DNA from: Streptomyces sp. CA-210063
GTDB lineage: Bacteria > Actinomycetota > Actinomycetes > Streptomycetales > Streptomycetaceae
Length of the DNA: 64,000 bases
Reading direction: 5' to 3'
Assembly: GCF_024612015.1 (NCBI RefSeq)
Contig: NZ_CP102512.1
Location: 3,348,001-3,412,000 of the forward strand
The first letter of the stretch is position 1; every line of letters starts with the position of its first letter. Both the position numbers and the translations under genes were made by a program. Under the pieces are notes generated by a model, which saw nothing but the letters and a program-made list of their open reading frames with translations, had not been told where the DNA came from and searched no databases. Shown here one piece after another: positions 16,104-24,398 of this stretch.

Positions 16104-17075
16104 ATGCGTGCACTTCTCGTGGTCAATCCGGCGGCAACCACCACAAGCGCACGTACGCGCGATGTGCTGATCCACGCTCTCGCGAGTGAGATGAAGCTCG
16201 AGGCGGTCACCACGGAGTACCGGGGTCACGCCCGGGACCTCGCCCGCCGGGCGGCGGAGGGCAAGGACGACATCGAGCTCGTCGTGGCGCTCGGCGGCGA
16301 CGGCACGGTCAACGAGGTCGTCAACGGCCTGCTGCACCACGGACCCGACCCCGACCGCCTCCCCCGTCTCGCCGTGGTCCCCGGCGGTTCCACCAACGTC
16401 TTCGCCCGCGCCCTCGGCCTGCCGAACGACGCGGTGGAGGCCACGGGCGTCCTGTTGGACGCGCTGCGCGAGAGCCGGGAGCGCACGGTCGGCCTGGGTA
16501 TGGCCTCGGGCACCCCGGGCACGGAGGACGAGGCGGTGCCGTCCCGCTGGTTCACCTTCTGCGCCGGCCTCGGATTCGACGCGGGTGTGATCGGCCGGGT
16601 CGAGCAACAGCGGGAACGCGGACGGAAATCCACACACGCTCTTTACCTGCGTCAGGTATTCCGGCAGTTCCTGGAGGAGCCCCACCGCAGGCTCGGCACG
16701 ATCACTTTGGAGCGGGCCGGCGAAGAACCGATTTCCGATCTTGTGCTGTCCATAGTCTGCAACACGTCCCCGTGGACGTTTCTGGGCAATCGCCCGGTGT
16801 ACGCGTCGCCTAAGGCCTCGTTCGATAAAGGCCTCGACGTGCTCGGTCTCAGCCGCATGTCGACGCCCGCGGTCGCCCGATATGGCACACAGTTGCTCAC
16901 TTCGTCCCCCGAGCGCGGACCTCGCGGCAAGCACGCCACCACTCTGCATGACCTGACCGACTTCACCTTGCATTCGAAGGCCCCCCTCCCCCTCCAGATG
17001 GACGGCGACCACCTCGGACTGCGTACGAGCGTGACGTTCACAGGCGTACGCCGTGCACTGCGTGTGATTGTGTGA
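16104..17075 (+). CDS. Diacylglycerol/sphingosine-kinase-like lipid kinase
   Basis: A 323-residue protein with the DAGK catalytic domain: MRALLVVNPAA at the N-terminus, the nucleotide-binding VVALGGDGTVNEVVNGLL near residue 65 and VVPGGSTNVFARALGL near 95. The C-terminal half carries the second beta-sandwich domain ending LPLQMDGDHLG. It would phosphorylate a lipid alcohol at the membrane, e.g. diacylglycerol. A TACCCT element lies just 8 bp before ATG 16104, so the mRNA may be nearly leaderless. It precedes wblE, as in other Streptomyces. Confidence 0.9.
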   Translation: MRALLVVNPAATTTSARTRDVLIHALASEMKLEAVTTEYRGHARDLARRAAEGKDDIELVVALGGDGTVNEVVNGLLHHGPDPDRLPRLAVVPGGSTNVFARALGLPNDAVEATGVLLDALRESRERTVGLGMASGTPGTEDEAVPSRWFTFCAGLGFDAGVIGRVEQQRERGRKSTHALYLRQVFRQFLEEPHRRLGTITLERAGEEPISDLVLSIVCNTSPWTFLGNRPVYASPKASFDKGLDVLGLSRMSTPAVARYGTQLLTSSPERGPRGKHATTLHDLTDFTLHSKAPLPLQMDGDHLGLRTSVTFTGVRRALRVIV

Positions 17076-17395
17076 GCGGAACGGGCAAAAGTCCTTCCAC
17101 TCGAACGTTTAGGCCAGGGTCCACCCCATGGAAGTACGGCTGTGACACAGTCGACACCGAGGAATCAAAAAAAACTTTCCGGAAGGGGTTGTATCCGCCG
17201 CTGAGGTTTGCGAGTCTCTACGTGGCGCTCGGGACAGCCCGCAACATCGGCTCCGCAAAGAGCGCCGGAACCCCTCCTCAAATCACAGGACCACACCAGT
17301 CCGTCTGGTGATCGGCCCTTCACTTGTTGAGGGATTCGTGAAAGCGTTCACATTCACAAGCAACGTGCATGTAATACCAAGGAGAGGTAGCAGCC
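17076..17395 (+). promoter_or_regulatory. Long upstream region of wblE
   Basis: A 320-bp non-coding region. It contains an A-run (GGAATCAAAAAAAACTTTCC at 17161-17180), then GGAAGGGGTTGTATCCGCCG and GAGTCTCTACGTGGCGCTCG (17181-17230), and a strong ribosome site AAGGAGAGG before ATG 17396. GGAA..GTT-like elements are present, but their spacing (20 or 22 bp) is not that of SigR promoters. The length suggests a long regulated leader. Confidence 0.5.
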
Positions 17396-17653
17396 ATGGA
17401 CTGGCGTCACAACGCCGTTTGCCGCGAGGAAGACCCCGAGCTCTTCTTCCCCATCGGCAACACCGGTCCTGCGCTGCTGCAGATCGAGGAAGCCAAGGCT
17501 GTCTGCCGTCGCTGCCCGGTTATCGAGCAGTGTCTGCAGTGGGCGCTTGAGTCCGGCCAGGACTCCGGCGTCTGGGGTGGTCTCAGCGAGGACGAGCGCC
17601 GCGCCATGAAGCGCCGCGCCGCCCGCAACCGGGCACGTCAGGCATCCGCCTGA
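17396..17653 (+). CDS. wblE: WhiB-family iron-sulfur regulator WblE
   Basis: An 85-residue WhiB-like protein. Four cysteines that bind a [4Fe-4S] cluster are at residues 9, 37, 40 and 46; the turn GVWGG (58-62) and the basic tail RRAMKRRAARNRARQ follow, as in the DNA/sigma-interacting end of the family. It is the orthologue of S. coelicolor WblE and mycobacterial WhiB1, an essential nitric-oxide-responsive regulator that binds the principal sigma factor. The next gene is a PdtaS-type kinase on the other strand, the same neighbourhood as whiB1-pdtaS in Mycobacterium. Confidence 0.97.
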   Translation: MDWRHNAVCREEDPELFFPIGNTGPALLQIEEAKAVCRRCPVIEQCLQWALESGQDSGVWGGLSEDERRAMKRRAARNRARQASA

Positions 17654-17763
17654 CATCCCACCCAGCAATAGCCTGAGCTTGGCGGCGCGCACAGCGAGTG
17701 CGCTTCTCCCGCCCCCGAGCCGCAGCGCGCAGTGCCCCCGGTGCGCTTAATCAGCCACGAGCC

Positions 17764-17796
17764 CGAGCCCCGGACCACACCATGGTCCGGGGCTCG
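17764..17796. terminator. Bidirectional hairpin between wblE and the histidine kinase
   Basis: A perfect 14-bp stem: CGAGCCCCGGACCA (17764-17777), 5-base loop, TGGTCCGGGGCTCG (17783-17796). It lies between two convergent genes and can serve both. Confidence 0.85.
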
Positions 17797-17888
17797 GTGC
17801 TGTTTGCGATGCCGAATTCCCTACGCCGGTCGCGGTGACCGCGAAGCATGCGTCCGACGTATTCCGGTGGCCGGTGTCTCCCCCACCG

Positions 17889-19358
17889 CTACTTCTGGGC
17901 GCGCACCGGGATGTCGAGGATCACCTGGGTGCCGCGCTCGGGGGCGGGGACCATGTCGAAGGTGCCGCCCAACTCGCCCTCCACCAGCGTCCGTACGATC
18001 TGCAGGCCGAGATTGCCCGAGCGATGCGGGTCGAACCCCTCGGGCAGGCCGATGCCGTCGTCCTGGACGGTGACGAGGAGGCGGGTCTCCTTGGTGGTGG
18101 TGCCGCCACGTACGGCCGAGACCTCGACGCTGCCGGTGTCGCCCTCACGGAAGCCGTGCTCGAGGGCGTTCTGCAGGATCTCGGTGAGGACCATGGAGAG
18201 CGGGGTCGCGACCTCCGCGTCCAGGATGCCGAAGCGTCCGGTGCGCCGGCCGATGACCTTGCCGGGTGAGATCTCGGCGACCATGGCGAGCACCCGGTCG
18301 GCGATCTCGTCGAACTCCACGCGTTCGTCCAGATTCTGGGACAGCGTCTCATGCACGATGGCGATCGATCCGACCCGTCGTACGGCCTCTTCGAGGGCCT
18401 CCCGGCCGCGCTCGGACTCGATGCGCCGGGCCTGGAGACGCAGCAGCGCGGCGACGGTCTGGAGGTTGTTCTTCACCCGGTGGTGGATCTCCCGGATGGT
18501 CGCGTCCTTGGTGATCAACTCACGCTCGCGGCGCCGCAGTTCCGTCACGTCCCGCAGCAGCACCAGCGAACCGATGCGCGGGCCCTTGGGCTTGAGGGGG
18601 ATCGCGCGGAACTGGATCACCCCGTCGACGGACTCGATCTCGAACTCGCGCGGCGCCCACCCGCTCGCCACCTTGGCCAGTGCCTCGTCCACCGGACCCC
18701 GGGACGGGGCCAGTTCGGCGGTCGTACGGCCGAGGTGGCAGCCCACGAGGTCGGCGGCGAGGCCGAGGCGGTGGTACGCGGAGAGGGCGTTCGGCGAGGC
18801 GTACTGGACGATGCCGTCGGCGTCGAGCCTGATCAGGCCGTCGCCGACGCGCGGTGAGGCGTCCATGTCGACCTGCTGGTCGGGGAACGGGAACGCGCCG
18901 GCGGCGATCATCTGGGCCAGGTCGGACGCGCTCTGGAGGTAGGTCAGCTCCAGGCGGCTCGGGGTGCGCACGGTGAGCAGATTGGTGTTGCGCGCGATGA
19001 CACCGAGGACGCGGCCCTCCCTGCGCACGGGGATGGACTCGACCCGTACGGGCACCTCCTCGCGCCACTCGGGGTCGCCCTCGCGGACGATGCGGCCCTC
19101 GTCGTGGGCGGCGTCGAGAAGGGGGCGGCGGCCGCGGGGGACCAGGTGGCCGACCATGTCGTCCTGGTACGAGGTGGGGCCCGTGTTGGGGCGCATCTGG
19201 GCCACGGAGACATAGCGGGTGCCGTCGCGTGTGGGGACCCACAGGACGAGGTCGGCGAAGGAGAGGTCGGAGAGAAGCTGCCACTCCGACACCAGCAGAT
19301 GCAGCCACTCGAGGTCGGAGTCGCTGAGAGCGGTGTGCTGGCGGACGAGTTCGTTCAT
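17889..19358 (-). CDS. PdtaS-like sensor histidine kinase (GAF, PAS, HisKA_2, HATPase)
   Basis: A 489-residue soluble kinase without membrane segments. Order of domains: GAF-like N-terminus (about 1-150), PAS (about 165-275, with GLIRLDADGIVQYASPNALS), HisKA_2 dimer domain with the phospho-histidine motif HHRVKNNLQT at 292-301, and the ATPase domain (ILQNALEHGF, DDGIGLPEGFD). In mycobacteria PdtaS phosphorylates the ANTAR antiterminator PdtaR and responds to copper or nitric oxide; no PdtaR gene is in this window. ATG 19358 is selected for the family-typical MNELV start. Convergent with wblE. Confidence 0.93.
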   Translation of the reverse strand: MNELVRQHTALSDSDLEWLHLLVSEWQLLSDLSFADLVLWVPTRDGTRYVSVAQMRPNTGPTSYQDDMVGHLVPRGRRPLLDAAHDEGRIVREGDPEWREEVPVRVESIPVRREGRVLGVIARNTNLLTVRTPSRLELTYLQSASDLAQMIAAGAFPFPDQQVDMDASPRVGDGLIRLDADGIVQYASPNALSAYHRLGLAADLVGCHLGRTTAELAPSRGPVDEALAKVASGWAPREFEIESVDGVIQFRAIPLKPKGPRIGSLVLLRDVTELRRRERELITKDATIREIHHRVKNNLQTVAALLRLQARRIESERGREALEEAVRRVGSIAIVHETLSQNLDERVEFDEIADRVLAMVAEISPGKVIGRRTGRFGILDAEVATPLSMVLTEILQNALEHGFREGDTGSVEVSAVRGGTTTKETRLLVTVQDDGIGLPEGFDPHRSGNLGLQIVRTLVEGELGGTFDMVPAPERGTQVILDIPVRAQK

Positions 19359-19681
19359 GGAGGGCACGTGTGCGAGCGTACCTGGCGGTACGGACACGGC
19401 CAGGAACAGCCGCCCGTGCCTCGGCACGGCCCCGGGGACACCCGCGGGCCGCGGCGCCTGAGAGGGACCCTCAGCCCTCCCGGCACCGCAGCCCGGAGCA
19501 ACATCGGCCGTGGGGTGTGCGGTCCCGGTCGGCCGAAGGATGAGGATCCGGAGCAGTCAGGGCAGAGAGCGCCGGGTCCTCGGTCCGCCTTCCTGTGCGG
19601 GGAAAGCGGAGGCTTGGTTTCTCGTTCGTATGTGATCGGCCGCGGCCGGGCCGCTGATCGATCACATGCCCCACTACGCAT

Positions 19682-19697
19682 TGTTGACTAGACCACT
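19682..19697. promoter_or_regulatory. Distal DasR-type operator upstream of nagB
   Basis: TGTTGACTAGACCACT matches 12 of 16 positions of the DasR operator consensus ACTGGTCTAGACCACT known from S. coelicolor. It lies in the 564-bp gene-free stretch between the divergent kinase and nagB genes; in the rest of that stretch I see no gene. Confidence 0.6.
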
Positions 19698-19833
19698 GCG
19701 TGTGTCCATGCGTTGGCGGATGTTTGTTGTTGTTCCCTCGTCCGACATCTGCCGACGGCTTACCCGCAGAGTAGCCCGCTACGGTCCGGGGGTGGGCCTG
19801 AATGCCGGCCGGGCCGGCGACATCCCCTGGTAG

Positions 19834-19849
19834 ATTGGTCTACACCACA
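19834..19849. promoter_or_regulatory. Proximal DasR operator (dre) of nagB
   Basis: ATTGGTCTACACCACA matches 13 of 16 positions of the dre consensus. It is 74 bp upstream of the nagB start, a place where DasR would block the promoter until glucosamine-6-phosphate or GlcNAc-6-phosphate, its known effectors, release it. Confidence 0.85.
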
Positions 19850-19922
19850 TGGGAGGTGCTTGAGCCCGGTAGATTCCGGTTGAGCCCTCTTGAGTCCTTC
19901 TTCCCAGATCGGCGGGGTCAGC

Positions 19923-20708
19923 GTGGAAGTTGTCATCGTTCCGGATGCCAAGGCGGGTGGCGAGCTCATAGCCGAGGCGATGGCGGAGTTGCTCCGGCGG
20001 AAGCCCGACGCGCTGCTCGGGGTGGCCACGGGGTCGACGCCGCTGCCCATCTATCAGGCGCTGACGGCGAAGGTGCGGTCCGGTGCCGTGGACGCCTCGC
20101 GGGCGCGGGTCGCGCAGCTCGACGAGTACGTGGGGCTGCCGGCCGAGCATCCCGAGTCGTACCGCTCGGTGCTGCGGCGGGAGGTGCTGGAGCCGTTGGG
20201 GCTCGGCATGGACGCGTTCATGGGGCCCGACGGGACCGCCGAGGACGTGGCGGGCGCGAGCGCGGCGTACGACAGGGCGCTGACGGAGGCGGGGGGTGTG
20301 GATCTGCAGGTGCTCGGCATCGGGACCGACGGGCACATCGGATTCAACGAGCCGTGCTCGTCGCTGGCCTCCCGGACACGGATCAAGACGCTGACCCGGC
20401 AGACCCGGATCGACAACGCCCGGTTCTTCGACGGCGACATCGAGCAGGTGCCGCACCACGTCATCACCCAGGGCATAGGCACGATCCTGGAGGCCCGGCA
20501 CCTGATCCTGCTGGCCACGGGCGAGGGGAAGGCGGACGCCGTGGCGGCGACCGTGGAGGGACCGGTGGCCGCGGTGTGCCCGGCCTCGGCGCTGCAGCTC
20601 CATCCGCACGCGACCGTGGTCGTGGACGAGGCAGCCGCGTCGAAGCTGAAGCTGGCGGACTACTTCCGGCACACGTACGACAACAAGCCGGCCTGGCAGG
20701 GGATCTAG
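19923..20708 (+). CDS. nagB: Glucosamine-6-phosphate deaminase NagB
   Basis: A 261-residue enzyme that converts glucosamine-6-phosphate to fructose-6-phosphate and ammonia, so feeding chitin-derived aminosugar into glycolysis. Motifs: GVATGSTPLPIYQAL near residue 35, the catalytic loop LDEYVGLPAEHPESY near 65, and GIGTDGHIGFNEP near 130. GTG 19923 gives the family-typical start VEVVIVPDA. It is transcribed alone, away from the das operon, behind two DasR-type sites. Confidence 0.96.
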   Translation: MEVVIVPDAKAGGELIAEAMAELLRRKPDALLGVATGSTPLPIYQALTAKVRSGAVDASRARVAQLDEYVGLPAEHPESYRSVLRREVLEPLGLGMDAFMGPDGTAEDVAGASAAYDRALTEAGGVDLQVLGIGTDGHIGFNEPCSSLASRTRIKTLTRQTRIDNARFFDGDIEQVPHHVITQGIGTILEARHLILLATGEGKADAVAATVEGPVAAVCPASALQLHPHATVVVDEAAASKLKLADYFRHTYDNKPAWQGI

Positions 20709-20729
20709 GGCTACTGAGTACGTCGTAGG

Positions 20730-20757
20730 CGCCACGGCCCTGGGGAGGGCCGTGGCG
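20730..20757. terminator. Hairpin between nagB and the GH3 gene
   Basis: CGCCACGGCCC (20730-20740), 6-base loop, GGGCCGTGGCG (20747-20757): a perfect 11-bp stem between two convergent genes. Confidence 0.85.
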
Positions 20758-20781
20758 TCTACGTGTACTTCGGGGAATCCT

Positions 20782-22335
20782 CTAGCGCACTCCCGCGACG
20801 ACCTCCGCCGCCGCCCTTCCGCACACCCTCGCCGCGCCGTGCGTCGCGATGTGGAGGGGGCCGCGGGGTGGGGACTGGGGGATGCCCATCTCCACCACGA
20901 TGGTGTCGGGGCGGGTGCTGAGGAGGGTGTCGAGGGCGGTGGTCATCCAGGGGTGGCGGTGTTCGTCGCGGACGACGGCGACGATACGGCGGGTGCCGGC
21001 GACCGCCAGCGCGGAGGCGCCGGCGCTGTCGCCCGCGAAGGTGCCCGTCTCGGTGCCCGGGAGGAGGCGGGCCAGTTCCGCGCCGACGCCCCAGGGGGTC
21101 TCGTCGCCCACCGCGATGTTCGCCACGGGGGTGAAGGCGGCGACGTACAAGGGCTGGGTGGGCGGCTCGTAGGGCTCCGCGAAGGTCGACGTGAGCGCGC
21201 GCCGGGCGGCCACGAGGCCGACTCCCCCGAGGTTCGCGGCCTCCTCGGTGTCGCCGATGACCTCGTGGTCTGTCCCGGCGCCGCGCCGCGCTCCCCCGGC
21301 GGCCGACCGGGTCCACTTCGCCAGGGCCCGGACCCGGCCGGCCGCGTCCGCGAGGCGTTCTTCCTGGAGATCGCCGGTGCGGACGGCGGTGATGAGGGCG
21401 TCACGGAGGCGGCGGACGGTCTCGTCGTCGGCGAGGCCGCCGCCGACGCAGATGGCGTCGGCTCCGGCGGCGAGGGCGAGGACGCTGCCGTGTTCGATGC
21501 CGTAGGTGCCGGCGATGGCGCGCATCTCCATGCCGTCGGTGACGATGAGGCCGTCGTAGCCGAGTTCGCCGCGGAGGAGGTCCGTCAGGATGCCGCGGGA
21601 CAACGTTGCCGGGAGGTCGGGGTCCAGGGCGGGGACCAGGATGTGGGCGCTCATCATCGCGCGCGATCCGGCGCCGATGGCGGCCCGGAAGGGGGCCAGG
21701 TCGCGGGAGTCCACGAGCGCGCGGTCCGCGTCGATGCGGGGCAGGGAGAGGTGGGAGTCGACGGCGGTGTCGCCGTGGCCCGGGAAGTGCTTGGTGCAGG
21801 CGGCGACACCCGCGGCCTGGAGGCCGGTGACATAGGCGGCCGTGTGACGGGCGACCAGCTCGGGGTCGGCGCCGAAGGAGCGGACGCCGATGACGGGGTT
21901 GGCGGGGTTGGCGTTCACGTCGGCCGACGGGGCCCAGTTGAAGTTGACGCCGCACTCCGCCAGGCGGTGGCCCAGCGCGAAGGCGACCTTGCTGGTCAGG
22001 TCCACGTCGTCGACCGCGCCCAGGGCGTGGTTGCCGGGGAAGGAGGAGCCGGTGCGGACCTCCAGGCGGGTGACGTCGCCGCCCTCCTCGTCGATGGCGA
22101 CCAGGACGTCCTCGTGCTCGGCGCGCAACCGGTCAGTGAGGGCGGCCAGTTGCTCGGGCGAGGTGATGTTCCGGCCGAAGAGGCCGACGGAGGCGAGGCC
22201 CTCGCCGAGGCGGCGCAGCAGCCAGTCGGGGGCGGTGGTGCCCGTGAATCCGGGCTGGAGGACCGTCAGCGCGTCGCGCGTGAGAGCGTCCTGTCCCGAA
22301 TGTGAACCGGTCGGGCCAGTGGCGAATGTCGTCAT
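20782..22335 (-). CDS. GH3 beta-N-acetylhexosaminidase, NagZ-like
   Basis: A 517-residue glycoside hydrolase family 3 protein. The NagZ signature KHFPGHGDT (residues 182-190) is followed by AVDSHLSLPR with the catalytic-loop histidine, and the nucleophile region DGLIVTDGMEM has Asp 267. An extra C-terminal domain (about 340-517) is beyond NagZ. There is no signal peptide, so it should act in the cytosol and release GlcNAc from imported chito-oligosaccharides. It starts 9 bp after dasC and is the last gene of the das operon, which supplies its substrate. Confidence 0.92.
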   Translation of the reverse strand: MTTFATGPTGSHSGQDALTRDALTVLQPGFTGTTAPDWLLRRLGEGLASVGLFGRNITSPEQLAALTDRLRAEHEDVLVAIDEEGGDVTRLEVRTGSSFPGNHALGAVDDVDLTSKVAFALGHRLAECGVNFNWAPSADVNANPANPVIGVRSFGADPELVARHTAAYVTGLQAAGVAACTKHFPGHGDTAVDSHLSLPRIDADRALVDSRDLAPFRAAIGAGSRAMMSAHILVPALDPDLPATLSRGILTDLLRGELGYDGLIVTDGMEMRAIAGTYGIEHGSVLALAAGADAICVGGGLADDETVRRLRDALITAVRTGDLQEERLADAAGRVRALAKWTRSAAGGARRGAGTDHEVIGDTEEAANLGGVGLVAARRALTSTFAEPYEPPTQPLYVAAFTPVANIAVGDETPWGVGAELARLLPGTETGTFAGDSAGASALAVAGTRRIVAVVRDEHRHPWMTTALDTLLSTRPDTIVVEMGIPQSPPRGPLHIATHGAARVCGRAAAEVVAGVR

Positions 22336-22344
22336 CGGGTGGGG

Positions 22345-23187
22345 TTATCCCTTCACGGCGCCCGCGGTGAGGCCCGCGGCCATCTTGCGCTGGACGAGGA
22401 GGAAGAGGACGACGATCGGCACGGCCATCAGGGTGGAGCCGGCCATCATCGGGGCGTATTCGGTGCCGTGTTTGGTGGTGAAGTTGCCGAGCCAGACGGT
22501 CGCGGTCTGCTTCTCCTGGCTCATCAGCATCAGGGCGTACAGATACTCGTTCCACGCCTGGATGAAGCCGTAGACCGAGGTCGCCACCATGCCGGGCGCG
22601 AGCAGCGGGAAGACCACACGGAGGAAGGCGGTGGTGCGGGAGCAGCCGTCGACCATGGCCGCCTCCTCCAGTTCGCGCGGGATGTTGACGATGAAGCCGC
22701 GCAGGGTCCACACGGTGAACGGGAGGATGAAGGTCAGATAGGTGAGGACGAGGCCGCTGAGGCGGTCGTACTGGCCGAGGTCGTTCAGGAGCAGGAAGAC
22801 CGGGATGATCATCGCGACCAGCGGGACCATCTGCACCGCCAGGATGCCGACGATCACCACCTTGCGGCCGCGGAAGGCGAAGCGGGAGATGGCGAGGGCC
22901 GCCAGCATGCCGACGACGATGCCGACCACGACGACCGTGAGGGAGACGACGAGGCTGCGGCCGACCGGGCCCCAGAAGTCGGCGATGTCCAGTGCCCGGC
23001 CGAAGTTGGCGAAGGTGATCGACGTCGGCAGCAGGCTGGGGTCGGGGTCGATCGCGTCCTTGGCGGGCTTGAATGCCGTGTTCAGCATCCAGTAGACGGG
23101 GAAGCCCGCGGTGACGAAGACGAACAGACCGAGGAGGTTCCAGCCGAGCTTGGACCTCCGGGGGCCGGAGACAGTGGCGGTACTCAT
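22345..23187 (-). CDS. dasC: Chitobiose ABC transporter permease DasC
   Basis: A 280-residue MalG-type permease with six membrane segments and the EAA loop EEAAMVDGCSRTTAFLRVVF near residue 185. Its ATG overlaps the stop of dasB by 4 bp. With DasB it forms the channel of the (GlcNAc)2 importer of Streptomyces; the ATPase (MsiK) is encoded elsewhere. Name rests on the binding protein, the neighbouring dasR and conserved order. Confidence 0.94.
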   Translation of the reverse strand: MSTATVSGPRRSKLGWNLLGLFVFVTAGFPVYWMLNTAFKPAKDAIDPDPSLLPTSITFANFGRALDIADFWGPVGRSLVVSLTVVVVGIVVGMLAALAISRFAFRGRKVVIVGILAVQMVPLVAMIIPVFLLLNDLGQYDRLSGLVLTYLTFILPFTVWTLRGFIVNIPRELEEAAMVDGCSRTTAFLRVVFPLLAPGMVATSVYGFIQAWNEYLYALMLMSQEKQTATVWLGNFTTKHGTEYAPMMAGSTLMAVPIVVLFLLVQRKMAAGLTAGAVKG

Positions 23188-24176
23188 TCGACCTCTCCGA
23201 TCTTCAGCATCTGACGCATGTAGACCCCGATCACGCCGAGCAGCAACAGCACGGTCAGCAGGGCGATCGCCGAGCCCTGCGCGTAGTCGTTGACCACGAA
23301 CGCCTTGTCGTACGAGTAGGTGGTGAGCAGTTGGAACTCGGCCTCCGGGTGCCCGCCCCGCATCACGAAGACCTGTGGGAAGACGCCCATGTCCCAGATG
23401 ACCGACAGGGTCGTGAGCATCACGATGATCGGCTTGAGGATGGGAAGGGTGACGTAGCGGAACACGCCCCACGCGCCGGCACCGTCGAGGCGGGCGGCCT
23501 CCTCCAACTCCTTCGGCACCTGGGTGAGTCCGGCGCTGAGGGTGATGACGACGAACGGCACCGCGCCCCACACCACGAGGAGCGTGATGACGGCCAGGCC
23601 CTCGGCGCCGCTGGCGAACCAGTTGTGGCCGATCATGTCGACGCCGGGGAGCTTGCTGAGGAGCGCGTTGAGGACGCCGTAGTCGGAGTCGAAGAGCCAC
23701 TTGAAGACGGTGGTGGCCACGATGATCGGCATGCCCCAACTCGCCACCAGGGCGATGTTGATGAGCGTCTTCACCCAGCCGGAGACCCGCTGGAGCAGCA
23801 GGGCGATCGCCATGCCGATGACCATCGTGAAGGTGACGCAGGCGGCGGCGAAGACGATGGTCCGGACGACGACCGTCCAGAACTCGCTGTCACCCAGCAC
23901 CTTGGAGAAGTTGTCGAAGCCGACCGACTCCGCGGGCTTGAATCCCCACAGCTGGGACTGGCCGAACTCCTGGAAGGACAGGGTGACGAGCCGGACCAGC
24001 GGATAGCCGAGGACGAGGGCGAGGATCAGCAGGCAGGGGGCCAGGAGGGCCCAGGGGACGGCGGCGCCGCCGGGAGTCCGCTTTCTGCCCGGCCGTTCCG
24101 GGGCCGCCGACGGTGGCGGGGGTGCGGGCCGCGCGGGCGGCATCTTCGCAGGGGCAGTCGTGTCTGCGGCACTCAT
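23184..24176 (-). CDS. dasB: Chitobiose ABC transporter permease DasB
   Basis: A 330-residue MalF-type permease. A Pro/Ala-rich N-terminal tail of ~40 residues precedes the first membrane segment (ALLAPCLLILALVLGYPLV); the EAA loop is EEAARLDGAGAWGVFRYVTL near residue 215. ATG 24176 is chosen over the upstream in-frame start at 24191. A 222-bp gap with a strong hairpin separates it from dasA, so less of this mRNA part is expected. Confidence 0.94.
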   Translation of the reverse strand: MSAADTTAPAKMPPARPAPPPPSAAPERPGRKRTPGGAAVPWALLAPCLLILALVLGYPLVRLVTLSFQEFGQSQLWGFKPAESVGFDNFSKVLGDSEFWTVVVRTIVFAAACVTFTMVIGMAIALLLQRVSGWVKTLINIALVASWGMPIIVATTVFKWLFDSDYGVLNALLSKLPGVDMIGHNWFASGAEGLAVITLLVVWGAVPFVVITLSAGLTQVPKELEEAARLDGAGAWGVFRYVTLPILKPIIVMLTTLSVIWDMGVFPQVFVMRGGHPEAEFQLLTTYSYDKAFVVNDYAQGSAIALLTVLLLLGVIGVYMRQMLKIGEVE

Positions 24177-24225
24177 CGCGCTCCTAAGCAACTAAAGGAG
24201 GGGCCGGCAGCAGGCGCCCCCCAGA

Positions 24226-24246
24226 GGGGCGCGGGGAACTGCGCGA
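24226..24246 (+). repeat. Dispersed repeat unit in the dasA-dasB gap
   Basis: An exact copy of GGGGCGCGGGGAACTGCGCG, the unit also found at 6606 and twice at 30.6 kb, inside an operon. Confidence 0.75.
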
Positions 24247-24351
24247 CCAGCCACGACGCACCGGCACCGACCCGACACCCCATCGCGGCACTTTCGTAAA
24301 TCACCACCGGCCGAACCGATGTCACCCACCGGCCGGCCACCGCGGCACCTC

Positions 24352-24388
24352 CCGGTCGGGCCCGGCCACCACGGCCAGGCCCGACCGG
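24352..24388 (-). terminator. Hairpin behind dasA (read-through terminator)
   Basis: CCGGTCGGGCC (24352-24362) pairs with GGCCCGACCGG (24378-24388); the loop itself contains a GGCC/GGCC pair. It begins 10 bp after the dasA stop and probably stabilises or ends the dasA mRNA, giving an excess of binding protein over permeases. Confidence 0.8.
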
Positions 24389-24398
24389 CAGGTCACCG

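Noticed and set aside
17161..17208. SigR promoter of wblE
   Set aside because: GGAA and GTT elements exist, but distances are 20 and 22 bp instead of 18-19, so I do not call it.
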